Assembly (NCBI RefSeq): GCF_958298935.1
Contig: NC_084933.1
Location: 1,409,001 to 1,473,000, forward strand
From: Phragmites australis
Lineage: Eukaryota > Streptophyta > Magnoliopsida > Poales > Poaceae
Length of the DNA stretch: 64,000 bases
Direction of reading: 5' to 3'
Shown: piece by piece, positions 1 through 10,659 of the stretch
Layout: each line of letters starts with the position of its first letter
Numbering within the stretch: the stretch's first letter is position 1
Translations under genes and position numbers: made by a program
The notes under the pieces: generated by a model
The model's database searches: none
Told to the model about the DNA's origin: nothing
The model's input: the letters and a program-made list of their open reading frames with translations, nothing else

Positions 1-1590
1 TGACGATCGGGCACATGGCCACAGACATCAATGTCGGCTTCAGTGGTGTTTCAGTGAAACAAGGGGAGCATGGCGTAGAATGTGGAAAGACTAACTCAGT
101 GGTATGGTTGGTTTTGGAAGGGGTCATCCGAGGTAGCGGCAAAACAACGATGACTGCTTCTAGGTTTGGTGGTGACCGCGAACAAATGCAGGAACGAAGA
201 CGCTCACATTCCAGGAGATTGGCTATGAAATTTGAGAAACCATTTGAACAAAGATGTTCATATAACCCAGGAACATAATGCTATCACATAGTCTTGGGTA
301 GATCATCAACTGAGAGGAAGAACGATCAACAAAGATGAGACGGGTGATGGCTGCGACATGCTGTAGTTGGCAATGGCGTCCTGGTCGTGTCGCTACACAA
401 ATGGGGATGGGCTCCTAGGGTCACGTAGAAGACTCCATGGGACACGCCATGATGCAGTTGGTGCATCCATACAACTTTTGGATTGACGGGGGATGCGAAT
501 GCAAATCCAGTGCGCACGCAAAACACGTCCAAAAACCGGACAGCGGGTATTCCGATCTTGATTGCGGTAGTTTGGCTGCTCTACTAGCTGACCTGGTTGG
601 TGAGGGTGTGAGGAACATCATGAGACATGCACCGATGAAAGGGCTTGGTGATTTGACCTCTGGTCGGTCAGGAACGTCGATGCCAATCAGCTACAGCGCG
701 GCTGTCTCGCGGCTGTCCGCGACGGTGACAACCATGGCGGCGTAGATCGGTCTTTGGCCGGGGCTAGGGCTTAGCTAGAGACTTAGTATGATGCTAAAAC
801 AGTAGTAAGGGAGGAGAAAAAGGGGTCCTCACCTTGCTTTGATGGTGGAAGAAGGAGGATTTGCGGAGAAGACGATGTAGCGCATCACGGACGGCGGTGG
901 CTCCGGCGAACGGCGGCGCTCCGGCGACGCATGGACAGGGCAGCAGCGACGTATAGGGCTTGGGGGCATGGAATAGAGGTAGGAGAGGGCGTGCAACTCA
1001 TATATATAGGGCTAGGGGCGGCTTGTTGAGGTGGAGTGCAAACCAAACACGAATCGGATTCGAGTTCGAGTCGGTTACGATTCCTTTTTCGCAGCTCTGT
1101 ATTCCGAGGATGATATCTCCATCGTCCGGACTCCAAATTGGAAATTTCTTGATTTTAAATGTAGTACTCGAAAAGATCTACAACTTTTGTAGTCATTGGA
1201 ACTTCTGAGTGATTGGCTTTAAACAAGGATTTGGATAAGATTTGAATTGACCTGGAGAAAGATCAGGTATGATCAAGGATTGAGTAGATGATGAATTCAA
1301 AGACTTTGAATTCCAACCATTAAGATCCTTAACTTATTCACTACTGAGTTTTGTAAAAACCTTTTTCAAAATCTTTTTCACTCAAAACACCAAAGAGAAA
1401 GAAAAGAAAAAGAACTCTAATGCATTTACCTGGCTCCTAGCAAAACTCAGCATGCAATACATAGAAAATAATAACCTATATTGATTGATTGATAAAGAAA
1501 ATAGGTTTTAAATCTATTCTACTGGTGAAGCTATTCAATACTCTTGAAAAATTTAAAAAATTTGAGAAATCTAAAAATCAGGGTGTTACA
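1..1590 (-). mobile_element. Tekay-type gypsy LTR, right end (U3 side), cut by window edge
   Basis: The block ends in GGGTGTTACA at 1590. Read on the minus strand this is a TGTAACACCC LTR start. The same sequence recurs at about 18872-20940, where the whole LTR is visible. A minus-strand TATA box lies at 1000-1008. Compared with the second copy, this one lacks roughly 0.5 kb just after position 1208. No primer-binding site follows 1590, so this is either the outer side of an LTR or a solo LTR; the other end is outside the window. Short reading frames inside it are not genes. Confidence 0.8.
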
Positions 1591-1663
1591 GCTTAGTAGT
1601 GTGATATGTCACACAGCAAGCGAAAGCCCACAAGATGGCACCAATAAGCCCATCATTGTGGCA

Positions 1664-2205
1664 CCCTTAGCCACCTTGAAGGCCACAGGACTTGGTCACA
1701 TTGAGGTACAAACCCTCTATCACCTTGAAGGCCACATGCCTTGGTCGCATCAAGGTATAAACCCTTCACCACCTCAAAGGCCACATGCCTCGGTCACGTG
1801 GTGGTATAAACCCTCAGGGTACAAACCCTCCGCCACCTCGAAGGCCATAGACCTCAGTTGCGTTGAGATATAGACCCTCTGCCACCTTGAAGGCCGCAAA
1901 CCTCAGTCGCATCGAGGTACAAAACCTCCACCACATCCAAGGCCATAGGCATCGGTCGTGTCGAGTCCTAACACTCCTCCACCTCGAAGGCCACATGCCT
2001 CGGTCACGTCAAGGTGCAGATCCTCTGCCACCTCAAAGGCCATAGGCCTTGATTGCATCGAGGAACAAACATTCCACCACCTCAAAGGCCGCAGGCCTCA
2101 GTCGCATCGAGGTGCAGACCCTCTACCACCTAGAAGGCCACAGGACTCTGTCGCATTGAGGTACAAACCCTCCACCACCTTTAAGGCCACTGGCCTCAGT
2201 TAGCC
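1664..2205. repeat. Degenerate 49-bp minisatellite, about 11 units
   Basis: The core GAAGGCCACAGGCCTCGGTC recurs at a measured spacing of 49 bp (for example GGCCACA starts at 1681, 1730 and 1779). Units are diverged from one another. Because 49 is not a multiple of three, all apparent ORFs across the array are by-products. Confidence 0.9.
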
Positions 2206-2719
2206 CATTCCCTCTGCTCGCTCATGACCGGAAGACACGAGGGGTTTAGGGGATGACATGCCGCATGATACAGGAGGCATGTAAGATGCAAGGCTAAGCT
2301 AGCCATTAATAGCTCGCCACCTTTAGTTCTTGAAAGTGGCTTGGCTGATCTTGCACATCTACAGGATTTTGCTAACCCTTTAAAAATGGATTACCTTTGT
2401 TGCTCTTGCGATTAGCTTCTTCCATCCGAGCCCAAAAGCTCCTGGGGTCAACCTTAGATAGGGTGTCCATCATGCCACCCATTGGTTCGTGCATACACTT
2501 CACCTCCGGAGAGCCAACTTTCCCCATCCTAATGGTTTGGAAAGACATTTTCCTCGGTTAACCCGGAATTCCTAGTTAGAAGAGGGTACTTCTTAGGTGG
2601 CTCATGAGCTACTCGGAGAAGGCTCAGTACCCCGATTAGATGACCTAAGAGCTACCAGGACCCCAGGAGAATTGGCACATTATCCTATCAAACGCGTTGT
2701 CATTACCTTGTGTCATCAT
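2206..2719. other. Spacer between minisatellite arrays
   Basis: Diverged transposon internal sequence. Minus-strand reading near 2400-2460 looks like a short exon followed by a GT splice-donor-like site, but no complete gene can be supported. Confidence 0.4.
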
Positions 2720-3095
2720 GTACTTGCCACCCTCCGCCACGTCGAAGGCCATAGGCTTCAGCCACATCGAGGTATAGACCCTCCACCACCTCGAGACCAC
2801 AGGCCTCGGTCGCATCGAGGTACAAACACTTTACCACCTTGAAGGCCGCTAGCCTCTGTCGTGTTAAGTCCGAACACTCCGCCACCTCAAAGGTCACATG
2901 CCTCGGTCACGTCGACTCCAAACCATCCGCCACCTCGAAGGCCACATGCCTTCGTTGTGGTGAGTCCTAACCCTCCACAACCCTGAAGGCCATAGGGCTT
3001 TGTCATGTCGAGGTATAGGGCTCTGTCACGTCGAGGTATAAACCCTCCGCCACCCCGAAGGCCATAGGCCTCGATCGTGTTGAGGTACAAACCTG
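2720..3095. repeat. Second 49-bp minisatellite array
   Basis: Same unit family as 1664-2205 (CACCTCGAAGGCCAC core), about seven or eight degenerate copies, followed directly by a MITE-like element. Confidence 0.85.
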
Positions 3096-3111
3096 CACCT
3101 AAGACATCTAA

Positions 3112-3389
3112 AGCCCTGTTTATTTATGCTTTTGGATAGCTTCTACAGGGTTGGCTTCTGTAGAAGCTAAAAGTTGAAACAAACAGGGTTCTAAAAAGCT
3201 AGCTTTTGAAAAAAGCTAGCTACTAATGAAATGAACTAAAAGCTGAGAAGTTGGCTAAGAGGTGCTTCTCTGGCTTTTGGTGTGCTGAGAAGCTAGAAAT
3301 TTCTTATAAAAGCCAATAGCCAAAAGTCAAAAGCTAGAAGCTAGCTTTCAGCAAAAGCCCAAAAGCCATAGCTGAAATAAACAGGCCCT
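3112..3389. mobile_element. MITE-like element with GCCCTGTTTATTT-type ends
   Basis: The left end AGCCCTGTTTATTT and right end AAATAAACAGGCCCT are near inverted complements, and the interior is rich in repeated AAAAGCTAGCT-type words with self-complementarity. This matches common grass MITEs of hAT type. A clean target duplication is not visible, so the family is uncertain. Confidence 0.65.
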
Positions 3390-3589
3390 AAGAGTCCCTA
3401 TAATCACACGCTCCGGGCGCTGACGCCCGCAACTTGCAAAGAGGCTAGGAAAGTGGAAGATTCCATAGCATCGGTACAAGCAAAATTAAAAGGCAAGAGG
3501 GGAAGCGGAGTCGACAAATAGCAATCTTATTTTTTTATATAAGGAGTACAGAAACTATACTCAGCTATGTGCCTTACAATCAATTCAGT
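3390..3589. other. Transposon spacer
   Basis: Internal sequence of the left Tat fragment between the MITE and the decayed antisense ORF. No motif recognised. Confidence 0.3.
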
Positions 3590-6082
3590 CCTAACAAGCA
3601 TGCTTGGCCGCCGCATCTTCCCGAAGTGTGGCGAGATGCAGAGGATAGACACTACTCACCGGAGCCACTAACCTCGCGTTATAGTGACACACGGATCGAG
3701 GACATGGGTACCCCCAACCCTTAGACCTCCTGCAAAAGATAGAGTCTCCCCGAGCCCGGGGAGATGAGGGTTCCACCTGGAAAGGGTAGGAGTCGAAGGT
3801 CGTGAAATCAAACTTCCCCGACGACGACAACTCCTCTGCATCCTACGTCTTGATCTGGGCCATAACATCCTCAAGGATGTCTGATGGCACTGTTCTATCT
3901 GGGTTCTATGGGAGAACAAAGCACTGAGAGTCACGCAGGCCAGCGGCCTCAAAAACCCCTCACCACTCATCTAACCCTATGGAACCTAGGCCAACCTCCG
4001 ATGTCCAAGTGAAGGAGTCCTCCAGCTCCACCTTAACCAAGATGTTGGCGGCTACCTCCAGGTCTACGCGTCCTTGGGAATTGCAAGGTAAGACAAAGTG
4101 CTCCCGCCACAGTGAAGGTGGCGCAGAACTAGGCGATCGAGACACGTTGGGCCCTTCACTAGAAGCGATAGCCCCTAGCACTTGGGAAGTTCCCTCTTGC
4201 TGCGGGTCACCAAACCTGTATGCATAAATCTTGCTCAAGAGTTAGCCATGTGGCACGTACATTCCAGCACAACACACAGATAAAAGTATAAAAGCATGAA
4301 GGTGACGTAGCTCCACAAAATTTGGCGAGCATAGTCAAGATACATGAAGTAGGAGAAATGAGTAACAGGCTAGGTCTCCAACCCCCTACAGGAAAAGAAG
4401 AGAAAGAAAAAATAAAGCCTACTCAAGACTACACCTCTGAAGGCTGGTCCTGCGGAGCGTTGCCCGCACGCGGAGGCTATTCTCGTGGAGTGATGTCTAG
4501 ACAAGGAGGCAACCCAGGTGGGCATCAGAAGAGGCATCCAAGTGCGGAGCCTAAACTCCCACAGAGGAGTTCAAGTGGGAAGCCCCTCTAGCACTCGACT
4601 TCACACAATCTGCTATAAAACGCACCATTGCAGGGCGACTGTGCTTCGCCCATACTCCCCAGCAGAAGCCGTCCAAGGCTGCATGGATCTCTGCAGGAGA
4701 TGCCTCAGGCCAGATATCCTCGAACGAGAAGCTCAAGGCCAGCTACTCCAGTGCTTCGAATTGGCAGAGCCCCACTCAGTGCAGCAGTGCCAGATAGAGC
4801 ACCGAGGCCACGAGGACACTAGAGCTAGTCTAGGCCTCTGTAGTGTTGGCCGACACCCCTACTGCAGACCAGAGGCAATGGAGCGTTGGGGCTAGGAACT
4901 CCAGGCCGAAGGGCAATGGTAGGCCCAACGCACTCTCAATGGCACAGGCTACCTCCATCGCGTGTTCGCCCAGCCCTTAGCGCTCCACGTGTAGTGTATC
5001 TCTGCTCCTTGTGCCTCCCTCCACTCTTGTTGAGCCATGACCACTGCGATTCAAACATCTGGGCTTCACTTTCCTCAGCCACACGTCCCGCGGTGGCCTT
5101 GTTGATGGACTCCCCTGCAACCCGGCAGGCGTTAGTAGCCTCTCAGGCTGTAGGCTCCACACACTCCTGGCGCGTTGCCTCTTCCTGCAGATGATCCTCC
5201 GCAAACTCCGCTTGCTTCATGGCCTCCTCTAGAGAGAGTTGGAGCCCCACCGCTTCCTCCCGAACAATGTCTTGGGACACCGTGAGGTCCTGGCATTGCG
5301 AGCAGCCTAGCACCTTCATTATGAGCAGTTGCTCGTAATGAAGACTGAGGTTGGAGCTAGGTGCTAGAGAAGGAGAGATAAGACAGCAGGCCAAAGGTTG
5401 GAGCTAGAAAAGCCTCCCTCCAGAACATACCTACCAGGACGCCACTTCTAGACGCGCTGCTACTACTCCAGGGGCCCCAAAGCCAGAGATAGTTCAATCT
5501 TCCTGCTCCTAAGGAGAGACGAGGCTGAGGCAAAGGTGATCAAAACCTTCGGATGGAGAGAGAATTCGTCCGGAGTCAGGGCTTCAAAGCTCAAGCCTCT
5601 CTCTAGGACTACAGAGTCGGCCACCATGGAGGGTCCAGCCCACCCCCTTCACCAGCCATGAGAGACAGGTCATGGTCTGGCGCGATGCCTCGAGGCAGCG
5701 AAGCCGTTGTCTCCAGAGCGGCTATTGCGGGCACCTTCGAAGGAGTCATCAGCTTCTCCAGGGGTGCCAAGACCTCGGGAGCGGAGGCCGAGGTCTGGTG
5801 CATTTCAGCGGCCCCTGAATACCAAAAGAAAAACATTGAAGTCAGGATTCTCGGGCATCGGCACAGTGGCATAAAAAAAAGAGGGGCAAACAATGCCTTA
5901 CCCGTGCCACTGGTCACCGCGGTAACGGGACCTGTGACATCCTCGTCGTCGAAGGGGTCCACCGGCCGCCATCGTCCTGCCATGAAGTGACCGGCATTAA
6001 ATGCTGGTCTAATCGATGGCCAGTCTGACACACTGGACTGGGCCAGCACCGCAATCGGTGACCGACCAAGCATGGCAGCCAC
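3590..6082 (-). pseudogene. Decayed antisense ORF of Tat element (PF04195-type protein)
   Basis: Minus-strand reading from 6082 to about 3590 gives stretches of low-complexity acidic and Ala/Pro-rich protein, then a Glu-rich coiled-coil-like part (about 5394-5150). Frame changes and stops break it up. The run DDEDVTG near the start resembles DGEDVTG of the antisense ORF at 21867-24345, which carries a 'putative gypsy-type transposon' N-terminal domain. That domain is missing here, so the ORF is N-terminally truncated near 6100. A good intron candidate lies at 5901-5815 (minus strand): GTAAGG donor, pyrimidine-rich tract, TATTCAG acceptor, 87 bp. The assignment to the PF04195 family is by similarity to the other copy and is not certain. 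Confidence 0.5.
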
Positions 6083-6115
6083 TTGCTGCCACTGTTACTG
6101 CCATGGTTAGATGAT

Positions 6116-6972
6116 ATCATCAGACTAAGCTGAAGAATTATTTGGGCCTGAGCAATGTTTAATAGACTAGCTCTAGGTCCCGGTTGTATAGTGATAATTT
6201 ATATTTCTACTCCTGTAGGGGTATGCTTGTATACTCACACTCCAAAAGGTAAATATAAATACTGACCATGGGCACACGGTGCTAGAGCAGATTTTTTTTG
6301 TCACTCTAGACATTATTTTTCTTTTCACTTCTTCTCTAAATTTGAGTCACTCTAGCAAGTTGACTCTCACCGTACTTTGTTCGTGGAAAACATGTTTTCT
6401 TTTACCAACGAGGCAGAATACAGATAATAGCATCTTAATCGATAAGAAGAGCATGTACAAATCATATCAGATATAAGGTGGTAGTGCGAGAAGTGCAAAC
6501 ATAGCATATATGTAGACACAGATATATTTTTCTCTAGGATAAGAAAGAATCAAAACATATGAACAAAGAAAACAGCAACAATGCTCACGAAACACTGTTT
6601 TAAGTCTAGATGCGTCTAAACGGCACCTGAACCAACTATGTGAAGCAGAGACTCCAAAACTTATGGGTCTACAGAGAGACAACAAAGGGCATATGCTTTG
6701 GAGTGATTGTCTCTAAACGATCAATGCGGAGGATTTTGAAGGTATTATGAAAGGCAAACCAGTGTGCATGCCCGAATAGAATAATCGTTGATGAAGTTTG
6801 AGATCGCTTCGTGAGTGGGATTGGAATTAAGGCTTTGGTACAGGACAGCAAGGTAAAGAAAAAGCAGGATTCAAAATAAGACACTATGTACTGGATTAAA
6901 GAAAAGGTAAAAAGAAAGCAAACGAAATGAAAAGCAATAGACATGCACCAAAGGGCCTCATGATCGACCACC
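6116..6972. other. Low-copy-looking intergenic DNA
   Basis: AT-rich sequence with no recognisable repeat or coding region. The border with the Tat fragment on the left is set only approximately. Confidence 0.4.
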
Positions 6973-7185
6973 CTAGGTCTTCATGTCACCACCCTCGGCT
7001 TCGTCACACTGTATCCTTTCCAGGACCAGCCGAGCCCTCTCTTCTACCTCCTCTCGATCAGGAACGCTAGCTTCACAGTCGCCGACAATCTGGCTGTAAT
7101 AGGTCAGGTTAGTTTGCCACATGATTAATGCTCCACGCGCCACAATCAGATACCCGCATTGGATCGAGGCTGAAAAACCTATCCA
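6973..7185 (-). CDS. Possible terminal exon of an unrecognised gene
   Basis: On the minus strand an open frame runs from about 7185 to a stop at 6973. It encodes roughly 70 residues, including a hydrophobic start (GYLIVARGALIMW) and an acidic, charged tail (REEVEERARLVLERI). Immediately upstream in that direction is TTTTTCAG, a good splice acceptor, so the segment could be a last exon. The composition is protein-like and unlike the neighbouring transposons. I do not recognise the family and found no upstream exon, so it may be a gene relic. Confidence 0.3.
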   Translation of the reverse strand, partial: WIGFSASIQCGYLIVARGALIMWQTNLTYYSQIVGDCEASVPDREEVEERARLVLERIQCDEAEGGDMKT

Positions 7186-7198
7186 TTCACGAGCGCTA

Positions 7199-7217
7199 CT
7201 CTCTCTCTCTCTCTCAG
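7199..7217. repeat. CT microsatellite
   Basis: A run of TC dinucleotides, directly upstream (minus strand) of the possible exon. Confidence 0.85.
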
Positions 7218-7224
7218 TCATAAC

Positions 7225-8430
7225 CAGACTTGCATATATACTCTACAGAGGTGGTGCCGCTTGACAAACCCATTTGTTCATTCATCAAGAATTATTCGTT
7301 CATCAAAAGGTTTCAGTTGTTCCTTATTGCAGTAGTTTCCCTTACATTCAAACATCCACGTTGCCATTTAAATACCTGCTTGGTGTATATTTTCTGCATA
7401 TATTTGTTTTGTGGAGTTTTTCTAACAAAAAATTATAGATTAGGCAGCAATAAGTGTAGATATGATTCAAGTGCCTTGAATCTAAAGAATTTTAATGTTG
7501 TTAGTGGCATGATTAAACAAGGATAAAAAAGAATAGTATCAATGTTTTCTGTATATATAGTTTCTTCAAAGTACGTATATATAGTTTCTTCAAAGTACGT
7601 ATCTATTTACTATCGAGAAATTCATTTGATTTTGCTATTTTTCAGTGTCAACTAAAATTTTACTTCCTATATCTCTATCACCTAAAATTCCACCATACAT
7701 ACGTAGGCTAATTCAAATTACGGGTCAGGTTGCATGCCATTTTAGGAACATTTACTTATTTAGGCTAGAATTCTTTTTCTGTGGGTTCACCCAGATTCAG
7801 TTTATTTTTCGTCTTTGTGTTTTCCTAGGGCTCACCTAAAAACATTTCCCTGAGCGAGTGCACACCAAAGCACAGAGCACTTGCTCAAAACTAGCAGATA
7901 TTCTTGTGAACTTGCAGATATTCATAGTCACGCAATTAATGTCATTTAATTAGTTATGCCATTGCTGCAACTTTGCCATTTGCTAAAACTATAAAAGTGG
8001 TCCGTGCAATTGCGCGGCTAGCATTCATTAATTGTTAGCAGTCCAAATTGCTTCATATATAGAAAATTTCCAGGAAATGAATATAACAAGATGATATTGT
8101 TTTTTCTAGAATACTTCAAGACAGTATAGTTTTTTTTAAACTATGAATTTATTTCATAAATTCGTAATTTTACCTTCCACGATAAGCCTTTTTTGTTACA
8201 CCAACCTCTTGATTAAATTTTGTGTGTAATGACTAATGAGTTATTTCCAAGGCGACAGAGATTTTTGCTTTACCGCACCATTGCTCTTCTCTGCTATTCC
8301 TGCCATACTGCTTGATAGAAATCATCTACCTCGACTTTATAATCTTTTTTTCTCGTCTCTGGCTTTCACACAGATGCCATAATATCTATTCGTGGTTTCA
8401 TAAGAAAAAAAAATCCACCTATCCCTTCTA
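7225..8430 (+). other. Upstream region of the DUF4220/DUF594 gene
   Basis: AT-rich intergenic DNA. It contains TATAAAAG at about 7990 and shorter TATA-like words nearer the gene. None is close enough to the start codon to be called the promoter with confidence. If a 5' UTR intron exists, the CAG just before GGAACTATGG near 8471 could be its acceptor. Confidence 0.35.
7551..7598. repeat. Exact 24-bp tandem duplication
   Basis: GTATATATAGTTTCTTCAAA followed by GTAC occurs twice in a row at 7551 and 7575. Confidence 0.9.
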
Positions 8431-10365
8431 ATGGGTGGAATGTTAATGTACGCAGGTATGTATTTCAGGGAACTATGGACTATGGAGTACGGATTGTTGG
8501 TGGCGCTGCTGAACGAATGGGCGGTACAAATTCTGGTCCTTTTCAGCTTCGGACTGCAAGTTTTCCTGCTCTTGTTCGCTTGGATCCGTCGCCACAACGT
8601 TTCTCCGGTGCCAAGATTGCTACTGTGGATGGCTTACCAGCTGGCTGACTCCACCGCGCTCTTCACCCTTGGCCACCTCTCCATTAGCAGCAGGCTGCAA
8701 AACCACCATCTGGTCGCGTTCTGGGCGCCGTTCCTCCTGGTGCATCTCGGTGGCCAGGACACCATCACGGCCTACTCTTCCGAAGACAACGGGATCTGGC
8801 TGCGCCACCTGCAGACTCTCATCGTGCAGGTCTTGGGAGCTGCCTATGTTCTCTATAAGTATATACCAGGCAGCGAGACCTTGGTCATTGTGGCCGCCGT
8901 CCTGATTTTCGTCGTGGGTATTCTCAAGTATGGAGAGAGGATATGGGCGCTCAAGTGCGCCAGCATGGACAGCATCTGGAGCTCTCTCGACAAGTCAGAT
9001 GCCAGCATCCGTGATGAGGAAAACGATAAGCTTCTCCGCGAGTTGCTGGAGAGAAGAGACTGCTTGGATGCCGAGGAAGTTCTGATGGCAGCTCACGGCC
9101 TTCTGGATGTTTGCAAGGGGTTATTCATCGGCTTGAGGAGGGTGCAGCGTGGGTGCATGCATGAAGTCATGGAGTCTTTCAAATTGTGTGGCTATCTTGA
9201 CAAGTTGATGGAGATGGAGCTGTCCCTGATGTACGACATCATGTACACCAAGGCGGCCGTGATCCACACCTGGTATGGATGCTGCATCCGCGTCATTGCG
9301 CCGGTTGCCACATTGGCTGCGTTCCTGCTGTTTCAGATCAGCAGCAAAGAAGGGCACAACAGACATGATGTCACCATCTCCTACATCTTGCTGGTTGGGG
9401 CCGTGGTCTTGGAGATGGCATCCCTGGTCAGGGCGATCGGGTCGACTTGGACACGGGCCTGGCTGTACGACAAGAAATGGCATCGGCTCCACGATCAACT
9501 TGTGGCTCTCCGCCAGCTTTTCAGGGCATCAAAACATAGGAAATGGTCCGGCTCCGTTGGGCAGTACAACTTGTTACTGTCCTGCGCCCGTGACAAAGGA
9601 GAGCCCGCAGGCAAAACGATGGCAAGGTTACCCGGTCTGGGGCTTATCGGTGACTGGTGGAGCAAACTGCGCCACTCGCAGTCGCAGTCCGTCAGGGTTT
9701 CTGGCTCTACCAAGGAGTTGGTGCTGAGAGAGTTGCTACGGATTGTAGGACAGAGTAAGGAAATTGGTTCATTCCCGGGTCTGCTCACGCTACAACATTT
9801 CAATCTTGACGATCTCATCAGCTGGAGCATCCAGGACATTGGTTTTGAGGACAGCATCATTGCTTGGCACGTCGCCAGTGAGATCTGCCTGTTCAAGGAT
9901 CGCAGCAATAAAGAGAAGCTGCTAGAGGCGATCAAGGTGCTATCTAACTACATGATGTTCCTCCTTGTTGAACGCCCCTACATGCTGCCCGGCCCTGTGC
10001 GCCGCAGCCGTTACCTTCAGGTCCGCGATGATTTGTGCGGAATGATGCGAGGTACAACGGGAGCTGATCATACAGCACCGGAGAAGAGAGTTGAGTGGGC
10101 GCTGCGTACGGGGTTACGTGTTCTTGTGAACTCCTTTGATGCTCCCGCTGATTACGACACTGGAGTAAGACTGGCCGATGTGCTCTACCACCAACCCCGC
10201 AAGCTGGAAGTCATCTTTGGTGTGTGGGTCGAGATGCTTTGCTACGTTGCCGACCACTGCAGCAGAGAATCTCATGCCAGGCAGCTCAGTAGCGGCGGCG
10301 AGCTCGTCACCATCGTGTGGCTTATGGCAAGGCACGCCAACCTGTCCTACTCTTCAACGGCTTAG
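8431..10365 (+). CDS. DUF4220/DUF594 family membrane protein
   Basis: One uninterrupted exon of 644 codons ending in TAG. Hydrophobic segments lie near residues 29-48, 57-75, 88-103, 128-163, 285-306 and 318-336, so this is a multi-pass membrane protein with a long soluble C-terminal half. The GGQDTITAYSSEDN stretch (about residues 106-119) and KYGERIWAL (about 166-174) are hallmarks of DUF4220. The C-terminal part from about residue 555 (WALRTGLRVLVNSF, then LADVLYHQPRKLE and HARQLSSGGELVTIVWLM) is typical of DUF594. The family is strongly expanded in grasses and has no established biochemical function. Length is normal for the family and there are no breaks. The start is uncertain: Met1, Met4, Met6 and Met18 are all in frame, and many relatives begin close to the LLNEWAVQ stretch. 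A retrotransposon begins 40 bp beyond the stop codon. Confidence 0.9.
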   Translation: MGGMLMYAGMYFRELWTMEYGLLVALLNEWAVQILVLFSFGLQVFLLLFAWIRRHNVSPVPRLLLWMAYQLADSTALFTLGHLSISSRLQNHHLVAFWAPFLLVHLGGQDTITAYSSEDNGIWLRHLQTLIVQVLGAAYVLYKYIPGSETLVIVAAVLIFVVGILKYGERIWALKCASMDSIWSSLDKSDASIRDEENDKLLRELLERRDCLDAEEVLMAAHGLLDVCKGLFIGLRRVQRGCMHEVMESFKLCGYLDKLMEMELSLMYDIMYTKAAVIHTWYGCCIRVIAPVATLAAFLLFQISSKEGHNRHDVTISYILLVGAVVLEMASLVRAIGSTWTRAWLYDKKWHRLHDQLVALRQLFRASKHRKWSGSVGQYNLLLSCARDKGEPAGKTMARLPGLGLIGDWWSKLRHSQSQSVRVSGSTKELVLRELLRIVGQSKEIGSFPGLLTLQHFNLDDLISWSIQDIGFEDSIIAWHVASEICLFKDRSNKEKLLEAIKVLSNYMMFLLVERPYMLPGPVRRSRYLQVRDDLCGMMRGTTGADHTAPEKRVEWALRTGLRVLVNSFDAPADYDTGVRLADVLYHQPRKLEVIFGVWVEMLCYVADHCSRESHARQLSSGGELVTIVWLMARHANLSYSSTA

Positions 10366-10400
10366 ACTCTACTATCTAGTACGTCTGCTGTATGAAATCT

Positions 10401-10405
10401 GTATT
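10401..10405. repeat. Left target-site duplication of element E (GTATT)
   Basis: GTATT lies immediately left of the TGTTGCTGAAAG LTR end. GTATC lies immediately right of the other LTR at 35472-35476. Four of five bases match. Confidence 0.6.
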
Positions 10406-10659
10406 TGTTGCTGAAAGAAAATGCCTTTCACAAACAAGTACGGTGAGAGCCTTAAAAAGAGGAGACTTAAGTTTGAGGAAGAAGTATAGAGGAAGGAATA
10501 CCAAATATGTTGTTGATATTGATAAAAAAGATCTGTCCCTTGGCCAGGGTCTGTACTTATAGTGCCGTCAAGTTGCAAGTATATAAGTTTGTCTTTACAG
10601 ACATAGAGATATAAGCCATCAATATACCACATGGACCTAGAGCCGGTTGAATCACATAA

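Larger units (their letters stand above)
1591..6115 (+). mobile_element. Broken Tat-type gypsy element (3' half), no LTR visible
   Basis: This segment holds two minisatellite arrays followed by a decayed ORF on the minus strand. The same parts occur in the same relative order in the large Tat element at 10406-35471. The minisatellite units of the two elements are recognisably related and lie here in the opposite orientation, so this copy would be plus-strand with an antisense ORF. Its left end is cut by the Tekay LTR. Its right end stops near 6115 without a recognisable LTR. Clade assignment rests on the antisense-ORF layout and is an inference. Confidence 0.6.

Noticed and set aside
1664..2205. 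CRISPR-like array
   Set aside because: Units are contiguous with no unique spacers, and the context is a plant retrotransposon.
1664..3095. Several ORFs of 60-80 codons on both strands
   Set aside because: They run through a 49-bp tandem repeat and are periodic by-products; the unit length is not a multiple of three.
3591..4238. Independent minus-strand genes of 79-100 codons
   Set aside because: They fit as broken parts of one Tat antisense ORF; none has a recognisable domain of its own.
7990..7997. TATAAAAG as promoter of the DUF4220/DUF594 gene
   Set aside because: It lies about 440 bp before the start codon; without transcript data or a visible 5' intron it cannot be assigned.
9121..9935. 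ORFs of 125-150 codons overlapping the DUF4220/DUF594 gene
   Set aside because: Antisense or out-of-frame shadows of a clear 644-codon gene.
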